A stretch of 64,000 nt of DNA, taken from the NCBI GenBank assembly GCA_918026815.1, contig CAKJVC010000205.1:113494-177493 (forward strand), written 5' to 3'. Source of the DNA: Chalara sp. BL73 (Eukaryota; Ascomycota; Leotiomycetes; Helotiales). The notes below the pieces were generated by a model. That model saw only the letters and a list, made by a program, of their open reading frames with translations. It did no database searches and was not told the DNA's origin. Each line of letters begins with the position of its first letter. The stretch's first letter is position 1. Below, in pieces: positions 44,621-56,850 of this stretch. Made by a program: the position numbers and the translations under genes.

Positions 44621-45948
44621 ATATTATTGTATATATACACGCTTAAAAAACAAATAATTTAAAGTTAAACTGTTTTTATAAATACTAACTTTTTTTTTTT
44701 TTTTAACATATTCGTGTATTTAGCTAATAATTTTTTACACAAGTTTATTTTGTAACATATTTTTTTTTTTTTTGTACTGTAATTTTATTAATTAAAAAAT
44801 AGTTTACAAAAATACTGTTTTTTGTATTGTTTCAAATTACGCGCGTTTATTTTTTGTATAGTAAAAATGTGTTAATATTATTTTAAAAAAAGTTAATTTC
44901 GAAGTTTAAAATTTTAAACGCAATATTGTAAATATTAAACTTTTTAATAAACAAATTGTAATTTATTAACCTTTGTTTGTTAAGTTACTATACTTTCATT
45001 TAAATAAATTACACAATATAAATTAGCATTTTTTGGTTTTTTTGTTTTTTTTAACAACAATAATAATAATATTATTATTATAGTTTTAATTGCTGCTTTT
45101 TACTATTAACTACTTTATTATTACCATGTTTTTTTACACTAAAAAAAATATTAAAAAAAAGTAAAAAAAGTATATCGAAAAAAAAAAGTGCTCGGAAAAT
45201 AGCTCGTAAAAAAAGCAATATATTTACTTTTTTTTTTTGTTTTATGTTTTTACTAATAGTTCACTTTTAGCAAGTCGTTTAGTATTTTTGTATAACAAGC
45301 TTTAAATATAGTAAAAACAATTTTAGCAGTTCGAAATAGTGGTTTTTTTTTGTATATTAATAAAATAAATAGTTATAATAGCAATATATTTTAAAGCAGT
45401 TTTAGTTTTTTTTTGGATAAAAGCATTTACGTTATTAGCTTTTTTTTATTAATTAAATTGAATTTAATTTTGTATTAGTTTGCTAGTTATATACTATATT
45501 TAGTAGTCGTAGTCGTAGTTTTAAGTTTTTTTTTTAATGTTTCGAGTAGTATTATTTGACTTTTAAACTTTTGTTTATAATACGCGAACTTTTTATTTAT
45601 TTTCGAACTTTTCGCAAAAAAGCACGCTAATACTTAATATATTTAATATTATTTTAATATTAAAAAGTAAAAAGCATTACTTTACAAATTAAATATTCGA
45701 TTTTTTGCAAATATTTTATATTTTTAAACGTAAACAGTTGTTTTTCAATTTTCGACTAGTTTTTTTTAAGTAATTGCGCGACTAGCGTTTTTAGTTTCGA
45801 GTTAAATATACTATACGCAATTTTCTCGAAATACTTAATTTTATAATTTTTTTTATTGCAATAAATGTTTTTTATTAATGAATTTAAACAATATTTATTT
45901 TAAAAATTTCGAAACGTGTTTACAGTATTGTTTTAAACTTATTAATTA
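44621..45948. other. AT-rich sequence, no recognisable content
   Basis: RIP-like composition with T-rich runs. It contains an (AAT)n/(ATT)n palindromic stretch at about 45058-45081. No domain was readable. It was contiguous with 47304 onward before the mariner insertion. Confidence 0.5.
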
Positions 45949-47301
45949 CAGTGCCCCACACTAAATAAGGGCCCACCTCGCGTACATGAACACGAAAATT
46001 CGCGCTTCCCACATTTTACTTTTTCAACATTTTTTAATTATGCCACTTTAACGTACTTTGTTACGTACAATTAATAGAAATAAAGTTTGTGGTATAATAC
46101 TAGTTTTTATTCAAAAAGAAAAATAGTTAAAGCCAAAATTGCGAGTATATTGCAACGTTAAATTGCAAAAGTAATACAAAGCTTGCGACAAGCTGTAAAA
46201 AGTGATATTCGATTTAATTTTTTTAATACTAATAGCTATTCGTTAAACCGACTAAATATTTTAGCAATATATTCAGAACGAGATCGTCGATATATAAATT
46301 ACGTAGTTTACGATTAAAGTTTAAACTTACGTTTAAAAAGCGTCGAAAAAATACTAAACTAAAAATAAACAACATTTACATCAAAAATATAGCACAAAAC
46401 AATTGCTTATATTATTAGCGTGCTAAACATTGCTTAAAGCTTAATAAAACTAATGCGAAAAATCGACTACTTTAAAACAAATGCCAACGTTACTAAAATG
46501 TCGATAAGTAGCGCGATTACATATAGTTTAATAAATGTTCTGCAAAACGAAATAAAAAGTTAAAACAAGTTTAAGTATTTAGTTATTTTTCTGAAAAATA
46601 AAAGTTTTCGATAGTATTAACTTATAAAAAACGTAAAAACTTTCGAGTTATAGTATAAAGCATGTTTTGAAATAATAGCAAAAAGTCAAAATTATATATT
46701 TTAAATCGAAAAAGTATAGCTATTTTACAAACTTTTATTTAAATGTACTTAATAACAATTTACTCGAATTTTACAAAAACAGCTTTATTTTTATACAAAA
46801 TAACGCACTTATTTATACTGTTCGTAAAGTTAAAAAATAGTTTACAAATTATAAAATATTAACAACTAACTAGTTACTTTATTTACTTAACTTGAATTTT
46901 ATTAAGTATACGTAAAAAGCTTTTAAAAAAAAAGTAATAAAAATGTTTCCAGAAGTTTAAAAAGCGAATTTTTACGGAAAAAAAGCTATTAAAGCTATAA
47001 AAAAAGCGTTGAAAGCTGCCTAGAATGCTTTTTTTGATTTATTGTTTAAAAACTTAGTAGCTAGTATACCTGATCGAATTTAAGCTTGTATTAACGCTAA
47101 AAGCTGGCATAAAAATATATTAAGTGAATTACAATAAAAAAAGTTTAAGGAATTAAAAGCATAGAGTTTACAATTCGATTCATTTGATTCTATAGTAATT
47201 AATATTGGTGGTTGTGTTTTTAATTTAATATAATATGTAGCTAATTCTAATATGATTGGAGGTCGCCAAGCAATTGGGCCTTTATTTACTGTCTAGTACT
47301 G
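45949..47301 (+). mobile_element. Tc1/mariner-type transposon (1353 bp) with TIRs and TA sites
   Basis: TIR CAGTGCCCCACACTAAATAA (continuing GGGCCC) at 45949 is matched at 47276-47301 in inverted form (20 of 26 bases), and the element is flanked by TA at 45947-45948 and 47302-47303. The first 70 bp are GC-rich and intact; the rest, including the right TIR, shows AT conversion. Length and content fit Tc1/mariner. Confidence 0.88.
46108..47125 (+). pseudogene. Tc1/mariner transposase, degenerate
   Basis: Plus-strand readings: IAKVIQSLRQAVKS and LNLRLKSVEKIL (helix-turn-helix region); QNNALIYTVRKVKK at about 46796-46840 (family QDNAPxHTxxxVxxW, Asp to Asn); TTN-LLYLLNLNFIKYT-K (family WPPYSPDLNPIEHxWK); and near the end NAFFDLLFKNLVASIPDRI-ACINAK, matching the C-terminal helix. 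Stops and shifts break it throughout. It is inactive. Confidence 0.82.
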
Positions 47302-47303
47302 TA

Positions 47304-49042
47304 GCTATAGCAAATTAGCAATACTTTTATATATTTGTTATTTTTTCGTTGATTATTTATTAAATTTAAGTTTTTTGTTATATTAATTTGCACAATTTAA
47401 TCGAAAGTTGCTGTTAAGTTTTAAATTCGTTTGTAGTTTTTGTTTAAATTTTTTACTCGATCGAAGTTTAAATTTAAGTTTCCGAGTTATAAAAAACAAT
47501 TTTTACGAACTATATATATTTTTTAAACGAATATATACTAAACTTGTAAATAGTACGCAGTATTAACTTGTTTATATAAAATACGTTTGATTTATACTAA
47601 CTGAATTAAATAATAAAGTTTGCCGGAACGTAATTAATACGAATACTGTACAATATACTTACTGTTTTACTAAATATAAATATAAACTAGTTTTTTGTTT
47701 AATAGCTTTATTGTCCAGTAAATTTGCAAACAAGTATTTAAAATAGTATCGATAGTTTAAAATAAAAAAAATAAAAACAGCTATATATAAACCGCCAAAT
47801 TTAAAAAAAGTAATAAAAAATAAAAATTCGAGTAATAATAATAAAAGCTTTTTAAGTATTTTTCACTTTTTACTAAATTTTAATTTCGATATAAAAAAAA
47901 ACTTTACAGTTTTTTTAAGCAAAACAAAACAAAATTTAGTAGTTTGTTTTGTTTTTACAGTAAAAAATAGTTTTGTATTATATTTATTTTTCGAAATAAT
48001 TTCGCGAACTTTTAAAAAACTCGCTATATTTTGGATTGTACTAGTTTCGAATTGTACCGGCTTAAAAACGTTATTTATACAACAAAAATAAGTATAAATA
48101 AATTAATTGCAAATTAGCAAAAGTTTAAAAACGTTATTTAAATATTTTAAAATGTTTTTGTAATTTAGTATAATTTTTTTTTTGCGTTACGTAGTAGTTT
48201 TGTTATAAAGTTGTGTTTTTAGTTGTATAATAGTATAAAAAATATATAATTTTTTTATTATTTTACGTATACTAAAACAGTTTTAATAAAATATTTATAT
48301 TTATAAATAAATTTTATAAACAAATATCGAAACTACAAGTATTATATAATTCGTTTAATATTACTTTATTTGCTTAATTTTTTTTATATTTTGCAAGTTT
48401 AACAATTTTCGGAAATACTTAAATTTGTATTTTAAATTTTTTTTTGTAAATTCGTTAACAAATATATTAATTGTTAACAAGTATATTACTGTAAAAACGC
48501 TTTTTTATATTTTTAACGTAGCTATATATTGTAAATATTTACGTAACGCAGTTTAGTAAAAATTCGCTTGTTTTTTTTATTACTAATTTTATAGTTTGTT
48601 AATTAGTACAAAATATATTTTAAAGTTTATTAAACTTTAATTAAATTTTTTAAATAATTTTTATAAAACTATAGTTTTTTTTTTTATATTTTAAAAAGCG
48701 AGCAGTTTAGTTTTTATAAAAAAAATTGTTACAATATTTTGTTTTTTTATTTTTTATACAATAATTCTACCGAACAAATTTATAATGTATTTATAATGTA
48801 TTTATAAAAAAATTTTTTGTAAATAAGTTATTAACAAATAATATATTTGTTACAATAACTAGTTATTTAAAACGAATATTATAGCTATATATAACAGTTA
48901 TAAATTTTATTTCGTAAAAATACAAAAACGTTTAGTTAACTACGTTTGTGTACTATTAGTTTAAATTAGTTAAAAACCGGAAAAATTGAATTATAGTATA
49001 AACAACATTTGTTTTTAGTATAATAACTGTATATAAAACATT
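47304..49042. other. AT-rich sequence, no recognisable content
   Basis: RIP-like, no intact frame above background. A short tandem of TTTATAATGTA units lies near 48780-48806. No transposon motif could be read on either strand. Confidence 0.5.
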
Positions 49043-49313
49043 TGTCACGGGGAATGCGAGCAGCCGAGGCTCGCTTAGCATTCCTTACGTAGCTAGGTGG
49101 GCTTGGCGCGTGTCAGGCGCCAGGATGTCACGTGCTAAGGGGCACTGAGAGGGGCTCGGTAAAGGCACTGAGGCTTGGCATGTATGGGCACGTAGGGAGT
49201 CGCCAGGGGTTTGGAAGGTATAAGTAGAGGACTCGGAACGTAGTAGAAAAGGTAGAAATTAGTCTTGGTATTAATTGCAGTTAACTTATGCCATTTTACT
49301 TTAGCATTTTACA
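49043..49313 (+). repeat. LTR related to Gy-E (271 bp)
   Basis: It starts TGTCACGG and ends TTTTACA. From 49129 on it matches 62398-62587 (GTGCTAAG-GGCACTGAG; GGTATAAGTAGA), while the first 70 bp differ. That part forms a hairpin (GGAATGC...GCATTCC around GAGC...GCTC). CACGTG at 49129-49134. It lies upstream of Gy-E gag, so it may be the 5' LTR, but flanking bases (acatt) do not match the right flank of the 3' LTR (gcgcg). Confidence 0.65.
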
Positions 49314-49685
49314 TTTTAATCTTTTTCACAAAATGTAGTTCGGCACGAGTCAGAAAAGTATCGCACTTAAAACGCTATAGTGTCGAAAAAGAAAAAAAAA
49401 GCAGCTAGATTTGTTTTTATAGTTCGTCGATTTATTACTCGGTTTTTTACAAAAAACTTAAGTTTTGACTTATTTAGTACAACTCGTATATACAAAAAAT
49501 CAAAAAAAAGTTAATATTCGGAAAAAATCGAAAACGAAACGTTTTAAAAACAACAAAAAAACAACGTTACTATAAATACACAAAATACATTAATTCGCGA
49601 ACTATTTATTGTAGTAAAACTTTAAAAAAAGATATATTAAGCGAAGTAACGTAAAAAGCAAAAACTTACAAAAACAAGCAATACT

Positions 49686-49877
49686 TGTCACGAAGCCAAT
49701 ATAGGTGCAAAGGTAGCTATTATAAGGTTCTATTCGACGATACTAAACTAAAGAGGAAAGGTATGTGGTTGAACGATCCCTCAACCTAATAGAGAATGGA
49801 GCACGTGACGCTCGCCTATGGGAACCGAACACGTGACCCACAACCTCGTAACCTGCATCACGTGACCATTCATGACA
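49686..49877 (+). repeat. Solo LTR, type S (192 bp), TSD atact
   Basis: TGTCAC...CATGACA with atact at 49681-49685 and 49878-49882. It contains the core ATACTAAACTAAAGAGGAAA and three CACGTGAC sites (49802, 49830, 49859). The open frame 49796-50062 runs through it by chance. Confidence 0.92.
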
Positions 49878-49879
49878 AT

Positions 49880-50960
49880 ACTGCTAAAAAACTTAAAAAA
49901 GTCAAAAAACAATTTTTTTTTTTAAAAAAGCAGTTACGTAGTTTAAATAATTTCGAAAAAAACCAAAAACTAGCTAAAAAAAAAACTAAAGCGAAACGTT
50001 GCCGATATACTAGTAAAACGCTTTCGAATAAAACAGAATTTAAAAAAAAGCTTAAACGCTAGCTATTTTTTTAGCAACTAGTATTAAAACTTAAAAATTT
50101 ATTTAATTTCAAAAAAAAAACTTTATTAAAAATACAGTTTTGTATATTAGCTGCGAAACGCTGTTTTAAAATAAACGAAAATTATTACTTTTTTAATAAT
50201 ACGCGAAAAATAAACTATTGTGTTTTCGTTTTCGATATAATAACAAAACGGAAATAAAACAGTTATAAGTCAGAAATAAAAATTAGCAATACTATATAAA
50301 AAAAATTTGTAGCTTTTTTTTATAATTTGTTTACGAATAAAAATAATCAAAAACTAAACGCAATTAGCAAACTAAAAAACGCTAAACAGCAAAAAAACTA
50401 GTCGATAAAAGTTTTTGCAATATATTTAAAAACGCTCGAAAAAAAACTAAAAATCGTAAATAATATATACTGTTAACGTACGTTATTCGAAAAATTTAAA
50501 AATAATTTAAAAATAAATATATTGCGTTATAAATTTTTTTTTAAAAACCGGAAAGCGCTAATATTTTTAGCCCGAAAAATAAAAAGCGCAAAAAAAATTA
50601 TTAGCAACTTTAGTAGTTTAAATAAAAAAACTACAAAAAAATCGCGAAAAAACATTAATATTTTTACGTTTATAGCCGAATTAAAAACGCCGGCTTAATG
50701 TTTTACAGCAAAAAATATTTAAAAAAACATAAAAAACACTTTAAATAAAGCGAATCGCACTTTTATCGGTATTAGCGCAAAAAGTAAACGTAGTATTATT
50801 TAATATTATTAGTATAGTAAAAAAAATTATTTATTTTTTAAATACTTTAATATAAAATGTTACAATTGCAAAAAAAAAAGTTACATTTTTATTAATTGTT
50901 TAAAATTTAAACAAAAAAACGAAAAAACTTGTTTTTAATATTTTTTTTGCTAAAAAAAAC
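49880..50960 (+). pseudogene. Degenerate Gy-E gag with zinc knuckle
   Basis: At 50858-50899 the plus frame reads CYNCKKKSYIFINC: C-x2-C-x4-Y-x4-C, a CCHC knuckle with His changed to Tyr. Upstream is Lys- and Asn-rich degraded gag. The start is uncertain because of the inserted solo LTR. Confidence 0.75.
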
Positions 50961-53900
50961 AAGTAAAAACGCAAAAAAAAAACGAATAGTTATTTCGGTA
51001 CAAATATTTAATGCCGAAAAAAAAACGAAAAAAATACAAGCGTTTATTAACAACAGTACAAAACAAAACTGCGTAAAACAGTTTTTAGTTATATAATATA
51101 ATTAAAAATCGAAAAACGTTTAATTTTAACTAGTTATAATAAAATAAAAAAAAGTTGTTATTTACGAAATTAACAATATTAAGCTAACAATTACTAATTT
51201 TAAAAGTATTACAAAACTTTACTAATACAATTTTGTAGTATGCGACTTTAATATATTAAACGTTTTTTTTATATTAAAATACTTTTAACTAAAACAAATC
51301 GATTTAGTTATACGTTTTTTTACGAAAAGCTAGCAATATTTTTTTGAAACGTTTTAAATTAAAATACTTAGTATTAAAAACTTTTGCAAAATTAACAAAA
51401 GTTAAATAATTTATTGTTTAGTTTTACAGCAAATAAAAAAAAGCTTAATATTGCTTTTTTTTAAATATATAAACTATACTAATATATTTAATAATATTTT
51501 TACAAATATTTTATTAAAACATTATTCGATAAAGTATTAAATTAATTTCGAACCGAAAACAGTACTGTTATAAAGCTTTGTTTATTTGTTTTTAAAAAAA
51601 AAATTAACAATACTAAAAAAATATTTCGATTTTTTTTTATTAAAAAAATAAATTCGCCGATTTACTAGTTTTGCAAAAGCGCTAATTTTATTCGTACTTA
51701 AAAAAAACAGTTTTTTTAAACTATATATAAATTACAGAAAATTGAATAAAATTACAATTAAAAATAAAACGCTGTTATTTTTAATTAGTAAAACGCTAAA
51801 TAAGCTTCGTTGTTTAAAACGATTTACGAAAATAAATTTTACTAATATTTACTACAAAATACGCATTAAAAAAAGCAATAAATAAAAAACAGCGTTTTGT
51901 ATTTAATACAGTTATTTCGAGTATTTAGTTTTTTTTTTTAAATTTTCGAATATTTTAGCTACGTTTTAAATTTATATTAACTAAACGCTAGTCGGTTTTG
52001 TCGATATAATTTGTATAGTTTATTTTAATAATATATTTATTTTTTCGGAAAAAATCGAAAATTATACAAAAACAGTTTATAAAATTTTTAAAAAGCTACA
52101 AAAGTACAAATTATACGTAAATTTTTTTAAATGTCGCTTTAATATAAATACTATTAAGTTTTTAAACTTTATTGTAAAACTTAAAAGTATAAAAATAAAT
52201 TTTTTTCGTATAAAAACTGTAAAAAAAATAGTTTGTGTTTATTTGTTATAAAAATATTTAAATATTTTTAAAGTTTATTAATTTTTATAAACAATTTATT
52301 AAAAAATACGTTTACATTTGTGTGTTATTAACAAAAATTTTTAAAAAAATAAAAAAACTTACAGTTTTTTTTTAAGTAAAGCTCGAAGTGCTAACGAGCT
52401 TTAAAGTTTTAAAATTAAAATTTTAAAAAACATTTTTGTTTAAACATTTTAATTTATAACGTAAAATTAAAATAAAAATAAATAGCTTTAAATAAGCTAT
52501 AGCCGAAATTCTTTTGCAGTTGTTCGAAAAAAAAAAAAAAGCTAAATAGCACTTTATTGCTTTTTATTTAAAAAAGTTTACTTTTGTTAAATTTCAATAT
52601 AACATTTACAATATAAAGTTAATAGTTATAGTTTATATTTTTCGACAATAAAAGCAATACTTTTAAAATAATGCCGATACTGTTACAGTTTGTACTAACT
52701 ATAATAATTTAAAGTATTTTATAACAAAAAAAAAGTTTATAAACTGTTAAACGAAATAAACTAAACGCTTAAACAAGTTTAATTTTGTAATTAAGTTTAA
52801 ACTAAATAAAACTAATTTTGTAAACGATCTTTTACAAAAGCTAAACTATAAAAAATTAACGCTAAATCGAAAACGAAACGAAAAAAAAGCAAAAACGTTT
52901 TTTTTGATTTTATATAATAAACTACGTATAGTAAAATTGTTTTATACTTTAAAAAACTATTTAAAAAGTATGTTTTTAAATAGCACGAATTAAGCGCGTT
53001 TGTATAAAGTCGCGTTTATTTCGAAAAATAAATATTTTCGAACCGGTAAAATACTAAAACTAAAAACAAATATAACAAAATTATAAATCAAAAAGTATTA
53101 TAGTGTAATTCAAAAAGTTAAATTTAAGCTTATTGTTAATATAGCTAATTACAAATAGCGCGTACTACAAAAAATAGCGATTATATCGTTATTAACCGAA
53201 ATAGTATATAGTAAAATAACAAAGCCGATTCGAAACGTTTTAACAAAACTACAAAAAACTAATTTTTTTTTATTTAAAAAATTACTAAAAAAATTACAAA
53301 GCGAAGCTAAACCGAAACGAAAAAGCTATAAAGCATAAACTACGAAAATAATTTATTTCGTTATAAAAAAATTGTATATATTTTTAACGAAAAATCAATA
53401 CGCGCAAAAATAATTTATATATATTATAATAAAAAGCTTGCCGGCTATTTTAGCGTGTGTAAAACGCGCGAGCTAATAAACCGAAAATATTATTAATTTA
53501 ATTTAAAAAATAATGTTAAAAAATATATTAAAACGTATACGAAATACTAAAAAAACAAACTGAAAAAACATCGAATTTACAACAAGTTAATTTCGATTTT
53601 TATTTTTTTAAAACTATAAATTTTATTATAAATTTACTGTTTAACAAAAAGCACAATTAAATATATAACTTTATATTAGTTATAGTTAACAAATACACTA
53701 AACTAGCACGCTATATAATTGTACAAAAAAGTATTTAAGTTTATAAACTTGCGAAACTGTTTATAAATTGTATTTATAAAAATTTCGGATTTTTAAAAAA
53801 ATTATTACCGACAAAAAGTCTGTTTTTACAAACAAATTTTAAAAAAACTTTATATATTACTTTAAAATTCGTTGTCGACTTTTTACTGTTTTTTATTTGC

Positions 53901-54720
53901 AAATAAACAGTTAAACAAAACGACAAAATTAAATTCTGGAATTTTATTTAAAAACGTATTGCAATTACAAACAAAATAACTAAATTTCAAAACTAACTTT
54001 AGCGGAATTTATATATAACAACTTTGTTTACGCAAATATTAGTAATACTTCGTTTAAACTATTTTACAATTTCGATTTTAAACTAAGTTTAAACATTAAA
54101 AACGACGTTTTCGAAAAAAAAATACTAGCAGCTAAAAAAAAAATTAAGCTTTTAGTAAAAAAACAAAAAAAGTTTTCGAGTAACTTTCAAAAAATTTACA
54201 AAAAGCACAAAAGTACTATAACGCAAAACACAAACTAACTCGTTTCTGCGTAAAAAAAAAAGTAATACTAGTTTCAAAAAATATTCGACAATTTAAGTTT
54301 AGCTGCAAACTTGCAAACAAATATTTAAAACTATTTAAAGTTTAAAAATTATTAAAAATTACAAACAAACTTAAAAGCTAAAACTACTGCTATTTTACAA
54401 AATTTATAATGTGTTTTATGTATTTCTATTAAAACTGTAGTATAAACGTAAAAAAGCCGTTAAAAAACCGGCGCTGATTTTAGTACAAAAAAAAAAAAGT
54501 ACGAAATAAAAGCTATTTAAATTTACTGAACTACAAAAAAAAAAAAAAAGGATTTTTTTGCGAAAAACTTATAAAAGCCCGCAAAAAACTTTCGAAACGC
54601 CGGCGAAATAATACAAAAGTATTACCGAAAAACTACGTTTAAAATAGCAAAAAAGTCAAAAAAAAAAAAACGAAAAAAAGCAAAATAGTTAATTTATGCT
54701 CGAAAGCAAACAGCAAAAAC
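50960..54720 (+). pseudogene. Degenerate Gy-E pol (RT, RNase H, integrase, chromodomain)
   Basis: Readings include LYINYRKLNKITIKN (family CVDYRGLN), INFTNIYYKIRI, YSYFEYLV, then IVYFNNIFIF at about 52.02 kb (both catalytic Asp to Asn), and KLYVNFFKCRFNINTIKFLN. The integrase core at about 53.58-54.1 kb reads FILVIVNKYTKLARYI. A chromodomain-like stretch at about 54.50-54.65 kb reads KYEIKAI, DFFAKN and NAGEIIQKYYRKT. There are many TAA stops; it is not functional. Confidence 0.82.
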
Positions 54721-54739
54721 TCGAGAGCGAAACAATAAA

Positions 54740-55726
54740 TGCTTAAAAACGAAGTTAAATGTTTAAAAAACTACTCGCGGCTAAAACATTCGCTACTATT
54801 TTTTTTACTACTTTCTTTTTTTCGATTTTTTCTCGACTTTTTTTTTTTTTTTTTTTTTCGGAAACAAACTTTTTTTTATTGTTATTTTTTTCGTTTTTTT
54901 TTTCGTTTTCGTTTTCGTTAATGCCGGTTTAACTAAATTAAATCGGCTACAAATCGAAAAAAAGTTCGATTACTTATTGCTACTTGTTGCAATTTAACTA
55001 ACTTTCGCAAAAAAAAAATTAGTTTTTTTAGCTTTTGTAAAAAAAGCCAAAAAAACTGCTTTTACTTTTTTAAAGTAAACTTATTAACAAAACAAAGTTT
55101 TCGAACGATTTTTAATTTCCGAAAAAACTCGGGCGATAGTTTTACAAAAACGCTTTTTGCAGTTGTTAAAGCCGAGACGTTTTTAAAACAAACGCGACCA
55201 ACAAGCAAAACAATTACTACAACAACGAAAAACAGTCGGCAGCTAGCCGGAGTTAAATTAAAAAAACATCGAAACTACAAAATATTTACAAAAAAATATT
55301 TAGCTTTAAAGCCGCGGCAACAAAAGCATTTAATATTGCTTTTTTTATTGAAAAAGCAGCAAATTTCGAGTTTAAAACTCGCAATTTTCGCGCAGCGAAA
55401 ACAAACGAAAATAGCCGAAGCTGAAACGAAAGCGAAACGCGAAACAAATATAGTAGTAGTAGTAGTAGTAGTAGTAGTAATAATATTAGTAATAGTGTTG
55501 CAAAAAAAAAAAAAACGCAGCTAAACAAAAAAAAAGCGCTTATTTATAAACTGAAATTCGACTATTATTTATTTCTATTTATAATTAAAAAACTATTATT
55601 GCTGTTATTTATTTATTTTAAAAATATTGTTAATTGTTTTTATTGTACTCAGTTTTTGCTTTTTATTGTATTTAAGTTGTTGTTCGCTACAAGCTTTTTC
55701 CGGCTTACTTTCGATTGCTTTATAAG
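54740..55726. other. Gy-E 3' segment downstream of pol
   Basis: About 1 kb between the chromodomain and the Gy-D insertion. One plus frame is open from about 55139 to 55524 (LLKKQQISSLKLAIFAQRK, then AEAETKAKRET and a Val/Ser run from the microsatellite). It could be the end of an extra ORF, but I see no similarity to the antisense frames of Gy-C and Gy-D. The last 180 bp match 20960-21139. Confidence 0.45.
55451..55479. repeat. (TAG)n microsatellite, 29 bp
   Basis: Nearly ten uninterrupted TAG units followed by imperfect TAA/TAG units. Confidence 0.97.
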
Positions 55727-55731
55727 CTAGC

Positions 55732-56185
55732 TGTAACGTACTGGGTAGCCTTAGGCCTAGGTAGCTGGGCTTGGGGCTCGTCGGTCGGTATGGTGTGTAT
55801 GAAATAAACTAGACACTGCTCCTCACTAAAAAGTGAGACGTTACAAGTATAACAAATAAACTATATTGCTAAACTATAATAAAAGTTAAGCACGAAGCTC
55901 TTAAACTATAAAACTACGACTATTTATATATTATAACTAAACTGAAGTTTCCTAGAGTTTTTAGAGTTTATACAGACTTTTAAAACTTTTCCAGACTTTA
56001 TTACGTGACGTAGCCGCGATTTCCGGAGTCCAAAAAGCCGTTTGCTTTTTTACTTACTTAAAGTTTTAAAACACTGGCTAATTTTAAAACTTACATTTTT
56101 AGGATTTTATTAGTTCCGAAGTGCTAAAACGTTTTAAAGCTTTTTTTTTAAAACTTTAGCAAGTTTTAAAATTCAGTTTGTAATA
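55732..56185 (-). repeat. 3' LTR of Gy-D copy 2
   Basis: TGTAACGTACTGGG to GTAATA. Outer end GC-rich, inner end AT-converted, as in copy 1. Confidence 0.93.
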
Positions 56186-56369
56186 CTATTTTTTTTTTGT
56201 TTTAGCGTGCTTTTACGCTTAAATACAAGCAAAGAAATCTCGCGCGAAAAACATAGCTTTTTTATTTTTTTATTATGCTATTTTAGCGCACGAATAAAAT
56301 CAAAAATTGTAGTAAAAGTTTGTTTAAAAAAAAATTCGTAAAAAATTCAAACTAGCTAATTTTATCGAG

Positions 56370-56850
56370 TTTGTCGGCAAAAAAATATTTTTGTGTATTT
56401 AGTGTAAAAAAAAAAATTTAAAATATATTGCTAATTTAAAAAAAAAGCGTTTAGCAAAGTATTTAAAATATATACAAGCAAAGTATTTTTGTAATATAAA
56501 CGTTTTTTTGTTCGAATGTTAAAACTTCGAAATTTCGCGCTTAACTAACTAAATGTTTTTCGATTGTTAACTGAAAAAGCTAAACAATAAAAAAAAAAAA
56601 GCTTCGGTTTAAGCTTAAAAAACTATAGTTAAAATAGCTCGTTTTCAAAAACAAAAAGCATTTATTAAAAATTGTCGAAAAAAAATAGCTTGTTATAGTT
56701 TTCGCTATTTAAAAAAGTTGAATACTGCTAAAAAAAAAAAAAAAAAAAAACTAAAACGAAAAAAAACGAAATGCAAAAATAAACTGCTGTTACTAATATC
56801 GCTTTTGCTACTAGCGAATTTTATAACGATTTTTTAGCGAAATTTTTTAG
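56370..56850 (+). pseudogene. Antisense ORF of Gy-D copy 2
   Basis: Collinear with 33780-34270. The frame reads KTIVKIARFQKQKAFIK, then CRKKIACYSFRYLKKLNTAK, followed by a Lys-rich run and NIAFATSEFYNDFLAKFF. Residues lost to stops or to Trp/Cys changes in copy 1 are intact here and the reverse, so the two copies support one ancestral frame. Location and opposite polarity to pol are the same as in Gy-C. Confidence 0.6.

Noticed and set aside
49038..49315. acatt as a TSD of the LTR at 49043
   Set aside because: It would require the LTR to end three bases before the conserved terminal TTACA seen in related copies.
54740..55530. Gy-E counterpart of the antisense ORF
   Set aside because: Neither strand shows the SR-K-EM...LD core or the Cys pairs; the open plus frame has a different composition.
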